A stretch of 5,576 nt of DNA, taken from positions 1 to 5,576 of the forward strand of contig JAJZKY010000367.1 in assembly GCA_021803885.1 (NCBI GenBank), read 5' to 3'. Shown piece after piece: positions 4,607 through 5,576 of this stretch. The notes under the pieces were generated by a model, which worked only from the letters and a program-made list of their open reading frames with translations, did not search any database and was not told the origin of the DNA. Position numbers and translations under genes: made by a program. Every line of letters begins with the position of its first letter. Within the stretch, counting starts at the first letter, position 1. Origin of the DNA: Planctomycetota bacterium. Its GTDB lineage: Bacteria > Planctomycetota > Phycisphaerae > WQYP01 > JAJZKY01.

Positions 4607-5576
4607 ATGAAGCTTACCAAAGCTCAAATCATTTTTGTCATTAAATTGCTGGTTATGGTGCTGGTGTTCGGTTTCGTCGGCGACAAACTGCTGGACGCCT
4701 GGCACAAGGCTGGTTCCAAGCCCGTCGATATCGATTGGCGCTACATACCGTTGATCCCCCTGAGTTTCATCGGCATCATGGTCACCAACAGTCTGACCTG
4801 GCTGTGGCTGGCAAGACGAATGGGCGACCGATCGCCAAAGATTCCATTGCTGGCGGCATACACCTTCAGCCAAGCCGGTAAATACGCGCCGGGCAAGGTT
4901 TTTCTGGTGTTGATGCGTATTGACCGGACGCATCGGGCCGGTATGGCCCGCGAACTTTGTGTGCTTTCTACATTACTTGAAAATGCCATGTATACGCTAT
5001 CGGGTGCGCTGGTCGGCGCTATTGCGCTGCTGGTGGATGCACGCGATCATCCGCTGTATCTGGTGTTGGTGGGTGTGGCGATTGCGGCACTGCTTACAGC
5101 GTTCCATCCGAAAATCTTTTTTTTCATGATCAATACGGCACTCAAGTCGATGAAGCGCGGGCCAATTCCACCAGGCAGACGATTTCGCTTCCGTCATATG
5201 CTCTCGGCCGTCGGCATGTTCATGCCGGTGTGGTTTTTTGGCGGTGTCGCACTTTGGGCCAGTGTGCACAGCATCCACACTATCTCGTGGCGAGCCTATC
5301 CCGATTTGGTCGGGGCGTTTGCCCTGTCCGTAAGTCTTGGAATGTTCAGCTTGCTGCCGGGCGGGTTGGGGGTGCGTGAAGCCATCCAAGCTCTTTTTCT
5401 AACACCGATCGTCGGATCGCCGGAATTGATCGTGGTGGCCGTAGCATTGCCGCGCGTTGGACAGATATTGATAGAAATGACGCTGGCGGGGATCGGGGGT
5501 ATCGTAAACGCCCGCATGACACGCAAAAAACCGGAAGCCTCGCAACCGTCAGCCCCAATCGATAGCGACGGGCTTG
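4607..5576 (+). CDS. Lysylphosphatidylglycerol synthase TM-domain family protein (partial at right edge)
   Basis: Integral membrane protein with 323 codons visible and no stop before the window ends. Hydrophobic helices lie near residues 8-25, 47-68, 118-143, 150-166, 199-219, 234-250 and 274-300. Two hallmark blocks of the LPG_synthase_TM/AglD/UPF0104 family are present: SQAGKYAPGK at 88-97 (family QxGKYxPGK) and LPGGLGVREA at 250-259. A Glu at 125 (LLEN) and Pro-Arg at 282-283 also fit the family. Members include the flippase half of MprF and AglD-type proteins; no aminoacyl-transferase domain is seen, so a lone membrane module that handles lipid or lipid-linked substrates is the best reading. 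The polar tail after about 303 (RKKPEASQPSAP) suggests that the C-terminus is close. The start is fixed by an in-frame TGA directly upstream (4604-4606); AAAAGAG at 4596-4602 is a modest ribosome-binding site 4 nt away. Confidence 0.85.
   Translation, partial: MKLTKAQIIFVIKLLVMVLVFGFVGDKLLDAWHKAGSKPVDIDWRYIPLIPLSFIGIMVTNSLTWLWLARRMGDRSPKIPLLAAYTFSQAGKYAPGKVFLVLMRIDRTHRAGMARELCVLSTLLENAMYTLSGALVGAIALLVDARDHPLYLVLVGVAIAALLTAFHPKIFFFMINTALKSMKRGPIPPGRRFRFRHMLSAVGMFMPVWFFGGVALWASVHSIHTISWRAYPDLVGAFALSVSLGMFSLLPGGLGVREAIQALFLTPIVGSPELIVVAVALPRVGQILIEMTLAGIGGIVNARMTRKKPEASQPSAPIDSDGL

Noticed and set aside
4593..4610. Five-codon upstream open frame (ATG 4593 to TGA 4610) overlapping the membrane-protein start
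   Set aside because: It has no ribosome-binding site of its own and is very short; probably chance in an A-rich leader.

Overview
The window (5,576 bp, moderately GC-rich) looks like a chromosomal piece of a Gram-negative, planctomycete-like bacterium, perhaps of the Phycisphaerae. This is inferred from protein style. The first gene is a multi-TM GT-C-type glycosyltransferase fused to TPRs, an architecture abundant in Planctomycetes, Verrucomicrobia and Acidobacteria. The methyltransferase has a conserved N-terminus and DLVRSR block that I associate with planctomycete proteins of this type. A REP-like inverted palindrome pair also sits in the left intergenic region. No rRNA, tRNA, CRISPR array, transposase or phage gene was seen.

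Layout. (1) Positions 1-667: no convincing gene. It holds a pair of mutually inverted 24-nt palindromic units (88-111 and 133-156), two diverged 19-nt direct repeats (64-82 and 199-217) flanking them, and a small imperfect tandem duplication (409-434). (2) 668-2734 (+): a 688-residue membrane glycosyltransferase-like protein with C-terminal TPRs, resembling eukaryotic TMTC proteins; an upstream GTG at 611 is an alternative start. (3) 2735-2807: short convergent gap with weak inverted repeats. (4) 2808-3991 (-): two genes read leftward, a small lipoprotein followed by a class I SAM-dependent methyltransferase. They overlap by 4 bp (GTGA), so they are probably cotranscribed and translationally coupled; a plausible sigma70-type promoter lies at 4042-4070. 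(5) 4071-4606: gap between divergent genes, with a possible decayed coding remnant on the minus strand and an imperfect long hairpin at 4522-4559. (6) 4607 to the right edge (+): an integral membrane protein of the lysylphosphatidylglycerol synthase TM-domain family (AglD/UPF0104 type), open at the edge with 323 codons visible.

Functionally the products point to the cell envelope: a polytopic glycosyltransferase, a lipoprotein, a methyltransferase whose relatives probably act on lipid-like or polyketide substrates, and a flippase-like or lipid-associated membrane protein. The genes lie in three transcription units (two on +, one on -), and nothing in the sequence proves a shared pathway. I found no clear new biological system. 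The points most worth checking are the REP-like pair with its flanking repeats, the coupled lipoprotein/methyltransferase pair, and the possible decayed gene at 4208-4467.
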